Source: Protula sp. h YS-2021 | Lineage: Eukaryota > Annelida > Polychaeta > Sabellida > Serpulidae | DNA: 64,000 bases | Reading direction: 5' to 3' | NCBI GenBank assembly: GCA_949752745.1 | Contig: OX457025.1 | Coordinates: 51,419,098 to 51,483,097 of the forward strand | Position numbers and translations under genes: made by a program | In this document: positions 10,976-21,318 of the stretch, piece by piece | Numbering within the stretch: position 1 is the first letter of the stretch | Layout: every line of letters starts with the position of its first letter | Notes under the pieces: model-generated | Told to the model about the DNA's origin: nothing | Databases searched by the model: none | Seen by the model: the letters and a program-made list of their open reading frames with translations, nothing else

Positions 10976-13900
10976 TCTGAGAACATCGGGACACAAGTGC
11001 TTGTCCCCAAGTATCTGAGAACATCGGGGCACAAGTGCTTGTCCCTACGTATCTAAGAAATCGGGACACAACTGCTTGTCCCCAACTATCTGGGAACATC
11101 GGGACACAAGTGCTTGTTCCCACGTATCTGAGAGGATCGGGACACAACTTCTTGTCCCCAAGTATCTAGGAACATAGGGACACAAGTGCTTGTCCCCACG
11201 TATCTAGGAACATCGGGACACAAGTGCCTAAGAAATAGGGACACAAGTGCTTGTCCCCAAGTACCTGGGAACATCGGGACACAAATGCTTGTCCCCACGT
11301 ATCTAGGAACATCGGGACACAAGTGCTTGTCCCCACGTATCTGAGAACATGGGGACACAAGTGCTTGTCTCCACGTATCTAGGAACATCGGGACACAAGT
11401 TCTTGTCCGTACGTATCTAAGAAATCGGGACACAAGTGCTTGTCCCCAACTATCTGGGAACATCGAGACAAAAGTGCTTGTCTCCACGTATCTAGGAATA
11501 TCGGGACACAAGTGCTTGTCCCCAAGTATCTGGGAACATCGGGACACAAGTGCTTGTTCCCAAGTATGGGAACATCGGCACACAAGTGCTTGTCTCCAAG
11601 TATCTAGGAACATCGGGACACCAGTACTTGTTCTCAAGTATCTGTGAACACGAGAAACAAATGCTTTTCTCCACGTATCAAGGAATATCGGGACACAAGT
11701 GCTTGTCTCACGTATCTGAGACCATGGGGACACAAGTGCTTGTATCCACGTATCTAGGAATATCGGGCACAAGTGCTTGTCCCCAAGTATCTGGGATCAT
11801 CGGGACAAAAATGCTTGTTCCCACGTATCTAAAAATCGGAACACGAGTGCTTGTCCCCAAGTATCTGGGAACTTTGGGACACAAGTGCTTGTCCCCACGT
11901 ATCTAGGAACATCTGGACACAAATGCATGCCTCCACGTATCTGAGAAAATCAGGGCACAAGTGCTTGCCCAGACGTATCTAGGAACATCGGGACACAAGT
12001 GCTTGTCCCCAAGTATCTGGGAACATCGGGACACAAGTGCTTGTTCCCATGTGTCTGAGAGCATCGGGACACAAGTGCTTGTCCCCAAGTCTTTGGGAAC
12101 ATCGGGACACAAGTGCTTGCCCCCACGTATCTAGGAACATCGGGACACAAATGCTTGTCTCCACGTTTCTTAGTAAATCAGGACACAAGTGCTTGCCCAG
12201 ACGTATCTAGGAACATCGGGACACAAGTGCTTGTCCCAAAGTATCTGGGAACATCCCGACACAATTGCTTGTACCCAAGTATGTGGGAACATCGGGACAC
12301 AAGTGCTTGTCCCTACGAATCTGAGAGCATCGGGACATAAGTGCTTGTCCCAATGTATCTAAGATATCGGGACACAAGTGCTTGTCCCTACGTCTCTGAG
12401 AAAATCATTACAGAAGTGCTTGTCCCCACGTATCTAGGAACATAGGGACACAAGTGCTTGTCCCAAAGTATCTGGGAACATCGGGACACAAGTGCTTGTC
12501 CCAGGTATCTGAGAAAATCGAGATACAAGTGCTTGTGCCCAAGTATCTGAGAACATCGGGACACAATTGCTTGTCCCCAAGTATCTGGGAACACCGGGGC
12601 ACAAGTGCTTGTCCCCATGTATCTGAGAGCATCGGAACACAAGTGCTTGTCCCTACGTATCTAAGAAATCGGGACACAACTGCTTGTCCCTACGTATCTA
12701 AGAAATCGGGACACAACTGCTTGTCCCCAAGTATCTGGGAACATCCGGACACAACTGCTTGTTCCCACGTATCTGAGATCATTGGGACACAAGTCCTTGT
12801 ACCTAAGTATCTGGGAACATCGGGACACAAGTGCTTGTCTCCAAGAATCTGGGAGCATCGGGACACAGGTGCGTATCTCCACGTATCTAGGAACATCGGG
12901 GCAAAAGTGCTTGTCCCTACGTATCTAGGAACATCGGGAGACAAGTGCTTGTCACTACGTGTCTAAGAAATCGGTACATAAGTGCTAGTCCCCAACTATC
13001 TGGGAACATCGGGACACAAGTGCTTGTTCCCACGTGTCTGAGAACATCGGGGCACAAGTGCTTGTCCCCAAGTATCTGGGAATATCGGGACACAAGTGCT
13101 TGTCCAAACGTATCTAGGAACATCTTGACACACGTGCTTGTCCCCACGTATCTGAGAACATGAGAGGACAAGTGCTTGTCTCCACGCGTCTAGGAACATC
13201 GGGACACAAGTGCTTGTTAATACGTATCTAAGAAATCGGGACACAAGTGCTTGTCCCCAACTATCTGGGAACATCGAGACAAAAGTGCTTGTCTCAACGT
13301 ATCTAGGAACATCGGGACACAAGTGCTTGTCCCCAACTGTATGGGAATATCGAGACACAAGTGCTTGTCTCCACGTATCTAGGGACATGGGAACACAAGT
13401 GCTTGTGCCCAAGTATCTTGGAACATCGACACACAATTGCTTGTTCCCACGCATCTAGGAACATCGGGACACAAGTACTTGTCCCTACGTATCTGGGAAC
13501 CTCGAGACACAAGTGCTTTTCTCCACATATCTAGGAATATCGGGACACAAGTTCTTGTCTCACGTATTTGAAAACACGGGGGCACAAGTGCTTGTCTCAA
13601 CGTATCTAGGAACATCGAGACACAAGTGCTTGTCTCAACTTATCTAGGAACATCTTGACACAAGTGCTTGTCCCCAACTATATGGGAATATCGAGACACA
13701 AGTGCTTGTCTCCACGTATCTAGGGACATGGGAACACAAGTGCTTGTCCCCAAGTATCTGGGTACATCGAGACACAAGGGCTTGTCTCCAAGTATCTGGG
13801 AACATCGGGACACAAGTGCTTGTCACTACGTGTCTAGGACATCGAGACACAAGTTCTTGTAGTCAAGTATCTGGGAACATCGTTACAAAAGTGCTTGTCT

Positions 13901-15630
13901 CCACGTATCTAGGAACATCGGGACACAAGTGCTTGTCACCACGTATCTGAGAAAATCGGGACAGATATACTTGTCTCCACGTATCTAGGAACATCGGGCC
14001 AGAAGTGCTTGTCCCTAAGTATCTGGGAACATCGAGACTCAAGTGCTTGTCCCACGTATCTAGGAACATCGGGACAAAAGTGCTTGTCCCCACGTATATG
14101 AGAACATCGAAACACAAGTACTTGTCCCCACGTATCTAAGAACATCGGGACACAAGTGCTTGTCCCCACGTATCTAGAAACATTGGGACACAAGTGCTTG
14201 TCCCCTCATATCTGACAACATCGGGACACAAGTGCTTGTCCCCACATATCTAGGAACATCGGGACACAAGTGCATGTCGTAACGTATCTAGGAACATCGG
14301 GGCACCAGTGCTTGTCGCCACGTATCTGGAAACATCGGGACACAAGTGCTTGTTCCCACGTATCTAGGAACATCAGGACACAAGTGCTTGTCCCTACGTG
14401 ACTAGGAACATTGGGGCACAAGTGCTTGTCGCCACGTATCTGATAACATCGGGACACAAGTGCTTGTCCCCACGTATCTGGGAACCTCGAGACACAAGTG
14501 CTTTTCTCCACATATCTAGGAATATCGGGACACAAGTGCTTGTCTCACCTATCTGAGAACATGGGGACACAAGTGCTTGTCTCCACGTATCTACGAATAT
14601 CGGGACACAAGTACTTGTCTCCAAGTATCTGGGTACATCGAGACATAAGTGCTTGTCTACAAGTATCTGGGTACATCGAGACACAAGTGCTTGTCTACAA
14701 GTATCTAGCAACATCGGGACACAAGTGCTTGTCCCCAAGTATCTGAGAAAATCGGGACAGAAATACTTGTCTCCACGTTCCTAGGAACATCGGGACAGAA
14801 GTGCTCGCCCCTAAGTATCTGGGAACATCGAGACACAAGTGCTTGTCTACACGTATCTAGGAACATCGGGACACAAGGGCTTGTCCCCACGTATCTGAGA
14901 AAATCGGGACACAAGTGCTTGTCCCACGTATCTAGGAACATCGGGACACAAGTGCTTGTACCTAAGTATCTGGGAACATCGGGACACAAGTGCTTGTCCC
15001 CACGTATATGAGAACATCGAGACATAAGTGCTTGTCCCCACGTATCTAAGAACATTGGGACACAAGTGCTTGTCCCCTCATATCTGACAACATCGGGACA
15101 CACGTGCTTGTCCCCACATATCTAGGAACATCTTGACACAAGTGCATGTCGTCACGTATCTAGGAACATCGGGGCACCAGTGCTTGTCGCCACGTATCTG
15201 GGAACATCGGGACACAAGTGCTTGTTCCCACGTATCTAGGAACATCAGGACACAAGTGCTTGTCCCCACGTATCTAGGAACATCGGGACACAAGGGCTTG
15301 TCTCCAAGTATCTGGGAACATCGGGACACAAGTGCTTGTCACTACGTGTCTAGGACATCGGGACACAAGTTCTTGTAGTCAAGTATCTGGGAACATCGTT
15401 ACAAAAGTGCTTGTCTCCACGTATCTAGGAACATCGGGACACAAGTGGTTGTCCCCAAGTATCTGGGAACATCGAGACACAAGTGCTTGTCTCCACGTAT
15501 CTAGGAACATCGGGACACAAGTGCTTGTCCCCACGTGTCTGAGAAAATCGGGACACAAGTGCTTGTCCCCACGAATGTGAGAGCATCGGGACAAAAGTGC
15601 TTGTCCCGACGCATCTAAGAACATGACAGA
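10975..15630. repeat. Minisatellite, about 38-bp unit, roughly 120 copies
   Basis: The unit has a GGGACACAAGTGCTTGTCCC core, an imperfect hairpin, followed by a CACGTATCTAGGAACATC-like spacer. Units alternate between spacer variants (CACGTATCTAGG, AAGTATCTGGG, ACGTATCTGAG). Rare variants recur at fixed distances: GTCGCCACGTATCTG at about 14,315 and 15,187, and a TTCTTGTAGTCAAG variant at about 13,853 and 15,371. This shows block duplication of many units. Because 38 is not a multiple of three, all frames translate the same permuted 38-residue pattern, which explains the long open frames on both strands. Confidence 0.95.
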
Positions 15631-15639
15631 GCAGCACTT

Positions 15640-16430
15640 GCCTCCCAGTATCTCACAGCATGGGCAAAAATAACATAAACTACGCTCCATTCGGTGCAAA
15701 ATAGACGGAATGTTGTAAAAAGCCCGTGTGATTTAAAATAAGAATTCTGAAGCAAATAAGAAACCATATATGTTTTGGTAGTTTGTTCCGGAAGACAGTA
15801 CCGATAATTCGAATACCGCATAAATAAACTAGAACTGGCAAGTGCACATAAAACATCAGTGTACAGGGATACAGCGTATAATTTCAATTGAGAACTATCT
15901 ACTTTCATGTTTTTGGAAACAAAAACAAAGGTCTCAGCGACCAAATCCAGGGTTTTGCAATGCCCATTTCCCATTTTTTCCCTTTATAGAAATAAAAGGA
16001 TAATTTTCTTTTTCTGCAAATATAATCATAATTCGTTACGATAAATTCACACAAAACACAACATTGTTCAAAAGAATGTTCGTCAAAATATTCAGGAAAC
16101 TTGCAATATATAATTCTATGCATCATTTTTTTATCTTGGGATACATTCCCCACCCTGCATCGTTAAAAAAAAAACTTTGTAATTCCTTAGATAGAACTGC
16201 ACACTACACTGTTTATCTCGTATGTTGTTTCCGTGAATTAAGTGGCTGCACTGAACTTCAGTGCAATTTTAGGAATGATATTTCCGTTTACACTCACACC
16301 TCTCTGAAGCAGCTGAAATACCTCTTGACGTACTTACCTATTTGCCGTGATTTTTAAACAATAGAATACAAAGACATTGATCCCGTGGCAGAGGAATTCA
16401 TTACGCACTGCTATTCAGTGAGCCGTGCAC
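15640..16430. other. Unique sequence, no gene seen
   Basis: I see no repeat family, RNA gene or convincing coding region. Minus-strand open frames of about 80-120 residues are low-complexity in composition and show no recognisable motif. Confidence 0.35.
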
Positions 16431-16439
16431 GAAAACGCA

Positions 16440-17180
16440 GGGAGTCACACGGCACTGAAGCTGACGTCATACCTCGTCATACCAAATTATTTCCCGTACT
16501 CGTTTCAAGCTATGCAAAACCGTTTGACTTACTCAAGGAACAAGTATACCAAGTGTGAAGTCGATACTACATCTCCTTTTCAAGATCTTATGAGCAGACA
16601 AAGCTATGACGTCATGCGCGGTTTTCACTTGTAAAAGTTAACAGAATCTTTCGAGTCTACCAAACAACAATCCCAACAACTCTGAAGGATCTACGACGCC
16701 CAGCGGGTGATAGCTGGAAGGGCCGTCCAACTGACCCAAGGAATACCTATAAACAGTTTGAAGTCGATACGACTTTCTGCTATCGAGATGATTTGTACAC
16801 AATATCTTGTTCAAGATATATACACATTTTACGTAATGACGTCATGTGCCGTACTCGTTGGTTCTGCTCGCGATGCAATTTGACAGAATCTTTGGAATCT
16901 ACCCAGCAACAATCCCACAAGTTTGAACTTTTCGGATGATTAAACTTTTCCGATGTTCATCCGGCTGCAAAATTGGGCACACAAAGTTTTGACGTAGTGA
17001 CGTAATGTATTTTTCTCCGTTACGTAATATGTGTCAAAAGTTGACAGAAAAACGTCCGAGCTATCAAAGAAAAATCCATCAAGTTTGAAGTCGACCCGAC
17101 CGCTCTCAAGACATCTTTCACACATCATTGAGTTCACAACAGACTGACACACACCAAAGGGTGGAAATAAGTTGAACAAT
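16440..17180. repeat. Second copy of the TGACGTCA dispersed repeat
   Basis: Contains repeated GACGTCATG, TTGACAGAATCTTT and a CGGCTG...GGGCACACAAAGTTTTGACG block like those at 2.1-2.7 kb, and ends in an ACAGACTGACACACAC tail. The copy is diverged. Confidence 0.6.
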
Positions 17181-17329
17181 GTAAATTCTGTTGGGGAGGG
17201 GGGAAGGGAAATAAAACTATTACAAAACTGAACTCATACTCAGCTGTTCATTAAACTGTCTGCAGTTCAGTATTGAATAACCTATAAAAATTTTAATTAT
17301 GTGAAATTAATGGTATTTTCTTTTTTCGT

Positions 17330-17362
<33 letters not shown>

Positions 17363-18006
17363 AGGCAACGAAACATTCTGCACCCAATTTACATCCTAGA
17401 ATGATGAAATATAATGAACAAATTTCAGAATTCAGAATTTTTATGTCAAATAATACGGTGTTAAAAGTCAAACATGAACAACGTTATATCATAGCAGACC
17501 GGCGTTTATATGCGCCATCGCTTGGTCTTTCCAGTGATACTTCTGCGTCCATATATCCGGCATATATAAGCCGGATTTCCCGGTCCACATTTGTCTACCC
17601 ATGCCAGTTGGCAGTGCAAATATACAACAAATAAAAAATACATTTATTCAGGAAGCAAATCACATTTAAAATGACGGCGCCTCCACCGGACAACAAAGCG
17701 TTAAAAAAGCACCGATTTAATGTAACTCCCATTTGTAAAGGCTCACTGCATATTTTTTCAACAGTTATTATTGACCCAAGTAAACACAAGTTCACGACCC
17801 ATATAAGTTTATGGCACTGTCAATTTTCACCGCACAAACAAAATTTATCATAAAACCTAAACGAGTAGAGCATCCATATCATACAGGTGAAATTAAGTTA
17901 CACCAAACCCTGTTCAAATAGCTATGAAACAAATATTTAAAATCTACACTCAGCAATTTTTTTCGTTATTTTTTTTAGACCAAGAGACATCGTTGAGACT
18001 AGCCGA
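17180..18006. other. Left flank of Polinton, no gene seen
   Basis: Contains a poly-T run (about 17,332-17,359) and AT-rich sequence. Open frames of 60-80 residues show no family motif. Confidence 0.35.
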
Positions 18007-18012
18007 GCGAGT
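18007..18012. repeat. Target-site duplication, left
   Basis: GCGAGT immediately precedes the left TIR and is repeated exactly after the right TIR (38,861-38,866). A 6-bp target duplication is the known hallmark of Polinton integration. Confidence 0.93.
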
Positions 18013-18987
18013 AGTAGTATGAAAAGGAGAGAACCACTGCATAGCAACGGAAAATGGAGGAGAGAACCACTGCACTTGAGTGGAGTGCAGTGGTTTTATA
18101 TATGGGTGAGGAAAAGGAGCGAAAAAGCACCAATGAGAATGCAGTGTTAAAGGTGCATTTGTATTGGCGAGCGAAAGAGCGAAATGTTTGGACGAAAGTG
18201 GAGTAAAAAAAGGGCAAATGAGAATGTAGTGTAAAAGGTGCATTTTTATTGGTGAGAGCATGTGAAAATTTCGCTCCTTTTGCTGGTTCATATAAAAGGG
18301 AGTGTATTGAAGGAAAAAAGGCCAGTTGGAAAGAGTTTGTCAAGCATGTCTATGGGACCCTCCCTCCCCCCTCCCTCCCTTGGTTTAGCATTGAGGCTTT
18401 GCAGAGTGAGTTGTTAGAGTGTGGTTGGGAAGTGATGACGATAAAAAACGTCATTTGATGCAGTTGGAAGGATTGCAAGCCATTGCGAGCGAAAGAAAGG
18501 TGTTTCCGGTGAAAACGTGTATGGGGATGGTAGGGAGGAGGGCCTGTGAGGGAGAAAAAAAAGCCGTGAGCGTCTCGAGTGAAACGGTGTGTGTACACCG
18601 AGACGGGGTTGGGGGAGAGGGTGACAGTATGAGAGGGAGGGGCTTCTTTTTTTGAAAGAAGGCGCATTGAGGCTTTGCAGAGTGAGTTGTAAGAGTGTGG
18701 TTGGGAAGTGATGACGATAGAAAACGTCATTTGATGCAGTTGCAAGGTTTGCGAGCGAAACAAAGGTGTTTCCGGTGAAAACGTGTATGGGGATGGTAGG
18801 GAGGGGGGGGGGGCGGAGCTTGTGAAAAAAAAGCCGTGAGCGTCTCGAGTGAAACGGTGTGTGTGCACCGAGACGGGGGGGGGGGGAGAGAGGGGAGACT
18901 GTATCAGAGTTTTTTTATTAAGCATTTCCCACACATTCTCATGCATACACATACTTCCCAAACACGATAGGTTTGTTTGCTTATTTT
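18013..18987. repeat. Left terminal inverted repeat of Polinton
   Basis: Matches the reverse complement of 37,828-38,860 throughout. It has one copy of a 33-bp subunit (GTTCTCTCCTCCATTTTCC on the other strand) where the right TIR has three. It also contains a directly repeated block of about 277 bp (18,390 and 18,667) with ATGACGATA...CGTCAT hairpins. Several ATTGG/CCAAT and GAGCGAAA motifs and a TATAAAAG box suggest promoter function. Confidence 0.93.
18291..18299 (+). promoter_or_regulatory. TATA box in TIR, reading inward
   Basis: TATAAAAGG follows CCAAT-like motifs in the left TIR. The mirror copy lies in the right TIR near 38,511-38,519, and a third direct copy lies at about 37,011-37,019. 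No inward open frame follows closely on the left, so the transcript is unknown. Confidence 0.45.
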
Positions 18988-19030
18988 GGAAGAATGGGTG
19001 GCTGCCAAAAAGGCAGCCGTGGAGGGATTT

Positions 19031-19579
19031 TCAGTGTCGGTTTTCTCCTCCTCCCACTTTCAGTTTCTTCGTGCCGCTTGTGCTAGCTTCGCTGCCGCTA
19101 ATCTCGCTGCAGGCACACTTCCTTTTGTGTGCTGCAACTCCAGCCTTAGTGGAATCAAAGCCTTTACGTTGTAGGCAGCAATAATAATGTGCATGCTTCA
19201 TGGCTTCTGCACATAGCTGTTCATGCTGGCGTATAGTCATGCCCTCAGGAACAGGATAGTGACAGAAGTCACAAAACACGATGGCTTGTAAGTCGTCTAC
19301 AAGACGCATAAGACCCTGGAGGTCTGTGTTGTTCTGTATGTCCTCCAGTTTTGATTCACTAAGATTGAGGGTGCAGTCGATTGTGGAAGTTGTCTGCACG
19401 GGTGTATCTGAGATGCTAGCGACAGCGGCCGCTAGCTCTTCTTCAGGAGTTGATGTCACGTTGATATTGCACTGTTGTGTAGACTGTTGTGTAGACGGTG
19501 CCACCGGCACGCTTTGGACATCAACTGCCTGCGGATGAGCTGGCGGCGAAGGTGTAGATAGCACAGCGGCAGAAGTCAC
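19031..19579 (-). CDS. Outer-left zinc-finger protein, C-terminal part
   Basis: A 182-residue frame with a Ser/Thr/Pro-rich N-terminal half and two Cys/His modules in the C-terminal half. The first is a C-x2-C-x12-H-x4-C module starting CDFCHYPVPEG. The second begins CCLQRKGF and ends AAHKRKC. The tail is basic. The first codon is GTG overlapping the stop of the upstream frame (19,576-19,998), so the two frames may be one gene broken by a frameshift or joined by an unseen event. It lies just inside the left TIR and faces outward. The Cys/His spacing suggests zinc binding; function is unknown. There is no copy-2 counterpart in the window to settle the frame. Confidence 0.55.
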   Translation of the reverse strand: MTSAAVLSTPSPPAHPQAVDVQSVPVAPSTQQSTQQCNINVTSTPEEELAAAVASISDTPVQTTSTIDCTLNLSESKLEDIQNNTDLQGLMRLVDDLQAIVFCDFCHYPVPEGMTIRQHEQLCAEAMKHAHYYCCLQRKGFDSTKAGVAAHKRKCACSEISGSEASTSGTKKLKVGGGENRH

Positions 19580-19998
19580 TTCGGCAGGAGGAGATCTTCT
19601 TCTTCCTCTTGGCAGGGCGGCGGCGGCGAGGACGGGGGCGGCGTGCGATCCCTCTTTTTGTTTTTCTTCTTCTTCAGCCGCCGATGGCTCTTTTTAGCTG
19701 ACCTGCCAAAGCGGTGAAATTCTTGTTGATGTTGAGACTGAAAATCCCTCCATGTTTCATAGAGGAACGCCTGGTAATCGACATACACTTCTTCCCATAA
19801 ATCAGCATCCTTCTTTGAAAAATGATAAGTCACCAGGCGTTCCTCAGTGAAAAATTCTCTCTTGAACTGCATATTTTTTTTTTGACACGTCCGCTCTCTA
19901 CAAAAAGTTCGAAAGCACTGCAGGCAATGCATGCAATGATGACGAAATGATGTGCGAAACGTCAGACCACCCTCCCCCCTCCCTCCTCTCGTCGACAC
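19576..19998 (-). CDS. Outer-left basic protein, N-terminal part
   Basis: A 140-residue frame with an N-terminal Cys/His stretch (HHCMHCLQCFRTFC), a mixed central region (EERLVTYHF, WEEVYVDYQAFLYETW), a strongly basic segment of Lys/Arg runs, then a proline run and acidic tail. The Met at 19,872 is a more natural start than the first one, because the sequence before it is compositionally odd. It ends by overlapping the next frame by four bases. The basic region would suit nuclear localisation or nucleic-acid binding. I do not recognise a family. Confidence 0.5.
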   Translation of the reverse strand: MSTRGGRGEGGLTFRTSFRHHCMHCLQCFRTFCRERTCQKKNMQFKREFFTEERLVTYHFSKKDADLWEEVYVDYQAFLYETWRDFQSQHQQEFHRFGRSAKKSHRRLKKKKNKKRDRTPPPSSPPPPCQEEEEDLLLPK

Positions 19999-20395
19999 AA
20001 AGTATCGAGGACCCCCCTCCCCTAGAACAGAGTATTACAGAGAAGACGAGGACCCTCCCTCCCCCCTACCACCAAAGAAGAGTTAAAAAATCATTTTTTC
20101 CCCAAAAAGAAAGTTATGTTAGGTTCCACACACATTTTTCTTGACGAAATGGATTGCAGTGTAAACGAAACGTCATTTTGTGCAGTTGTCGATGTGATTA
20201 CGGGATTTGAAATAACAGCTTCCGCTGAAGCGTTGATGAAGCGTTGAAGTGTACCACCCACCCCCCCCCCCCCTCCCGAGAGTGACAGCTGACGACCACC
20301 CCTCCCCAAGAACAGAGTATCGACGACCCTCCCCCTCCCCTATCACTAAAGAAGAGTTAAACACCCTCCTCCCCCAAAACTCACTATATAAGTGA
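19968..20395. repeat. Inner inverted repeat, left arm
   Basis: Runs from a CGTCGACACAAAGTATCGAGGA block through AAAGAAGAGTTAAA, GACGAAATGGATTGCAG, ACGTCATTT and GCTTCCGCTGAAGCGTTGAT to a CCCCCAAAACT-TATA promoter. The reverse complement of the same blocks occurs at about 36,605-36,960. It separates the outer gene from the rest of the element, with C-rich runs between blocks. Confidence 0.8.
20385..20392 (+). promoter_or_regulatory. TATA box for the 20,422 gene
   Basis: TATATAAG lies about 30 bases before the first ATG of the zinc-binding gene, implying a very short leader. Its mirror image is at about 36,610-36,625 in the right inner repeat. Confidence 0.6.
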
Positions 20396-20421
20396 GTCGA
20401 GGATGCCATTTAACACACAAG

Positions 20422-20946
20422 ATGAAATCGTCAGATGCCATAGATGATATGAGTCAATTCAAACCAAATGAGACAGTGATTATTACCATGCCATTGAATG
20501 AAGAGAAAGCAAAGGCAGAGGCAAAGGCAGAGATGAACTACGCTTTAGAAGAAACTTTAAACTTTCCTTCCACTGTAGCACCAGTGGAGGAGGTGAAGAC
20601 GTACAGATTCAGAGTGTGGAAGAAAGGCTGCGGCATGGTCACGCTAACAACCGAGTGCTTCAAGTGCTGGTGCTTGCTAGAATATGAAGGACAGTTACAT
20701 AATTGCCCAGTAAAGCATGATGCTCCACGACATTATTGTTGCAAAACCTGCGGCGGATTACTGCCATACAACTTCACAGCATTATTGGCAGGACCAGAAC
20801 CACTGTTAGATTGTTGGTGGTGCGGGGCAGCGTTGAAAAACTTCAGATATTATAACTTCCACCCATTTAAATGTTCCAAGAGACCATTCACCATGAACCA
20901 ATCTTATCGCTACCAGTGCGATTGTGGTGAGCCGACGTGCTGGTAA
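20422..20946 (+). CDS. Cysteine-rich zinc-binding protein
   Basis: A 174-residue protein with an acidic/alanine-rich N-terminal third (AKAEAKAEM) and a C-terminal two-thirds dense in Cys/His pairs: CFKCWC, CPVKHD, CCKTCGG, CWWCGA, then CDCGEPTCW at the very end. The pairs are spaced as in treble-clef or multi-site zinc modules, but I do not recognise a named family. I chose the ATG because the upstream codons overlap the TATA box. A polyadenylation signal AATAAA is at about 21,149. It is the first inward-facing gene of the plus block, followed directly by the polymerase, so a regulatory or nucleic-acid role is plausible but unproven. Confidence 0.75.
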   Translation: MKSSDAIDDMSQFKPNETVIITMPLNEEKAKAEAKAEMNYALEETLNFPSTVAPVEEVKTYRFRVWKKGCGMVTLTTECFKCWCLLEYEGQLHNCPVKHDAPRHYCCKTCGGLLPYNFTALLAGPEPLLDCWWCGAALKNFRYYNFHPFKCSKRPFTMNQSYRYQCDCGEPTCW

Positions 20947-20999
20947 AGGAGAGCCCTGCGGAGAGCCTGACGTGGACTGGAAAAAATGGTGACTGGAAA

Positions 21000-21080
21000 T
21001 CATCAGTGTTTAACTTTAGTGGTTTAACTTTAGTGTTTTAACTTTTAACTTTTAACTTTAGTGTTTTAACGTTTTAAAGC
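21000..21080. repeat. Short tandem repeat in 3' region
   Basis: Repeats of TTTAACTTTAGTG and TTTTAACTTTTAAC lie after the zinc-binding gene. They lie before its AATAAA signal and are probably 3' UTR. Confidence 0.5.
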
Positions 21081-21255
21081 ATGAATATAGCATATTTCGA
21101 ATGTATATATGAAAGCATATATGAATATATGAATATGAAATATTTGTAAATAAATAGAATGATTTTTTAAACTTCAAAGAGCTCTTTTTTCACTGCCACG
21201 CTGTAGTTTAACTACAGTAACTAAAGTAGGCCAGTTCTCTCGTAGTCCGTCCGTG

Positions 21256-21263
21256 TATAAAAG
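21256..21263 (+). promoter_or_regulatory. TATA box for polymerase gene
   Basis: TATAAAAG lies about 56 bases before the polymerase ATG at 21,319. Confidence 0.6.
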
Positions 21264-21318
21264 GGGAGGGAGGGGGAGAACATCAGAACAGTTGACGGCA
21301 GCGGCAGCGACAACACCA

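Noticed and set aside
10845..15580. Dozens of open frames of 60-230 residues with CVPMFLDTW-like repeats
   Set aside because: They are translations of the 38-bp minisatellite in permuted frames on both strands; no start context, domain or non-repeat extension supports coding.
10975..15630. CRISPR array
   Set aside because: Units follow one another without unique spacers of constant length, and the context is a eukaryotic genome.
15615..15974. 119-residue minus-strand frame
   Set aside because: Overlaps the minisatellite border, has no recognisable motif and no codon or splice support.
18350..18961. 203-residue minus-strand frame in the left TIR, and similar frames in the right TIR
   Set aside because: They span the direct repeats and C/T-rich tracts of the TIR, with duplicated His/Ser/Pro-rich text and no domain; probably repeat translation.
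1916..21250. Shared GGCCCAGTTCTCTCGT string upstream of the polymerase and in the 1.9-2.1 kb tandem repeat
   Set aside because: One short imperfect match, not enough to claim a shared regulatory element.
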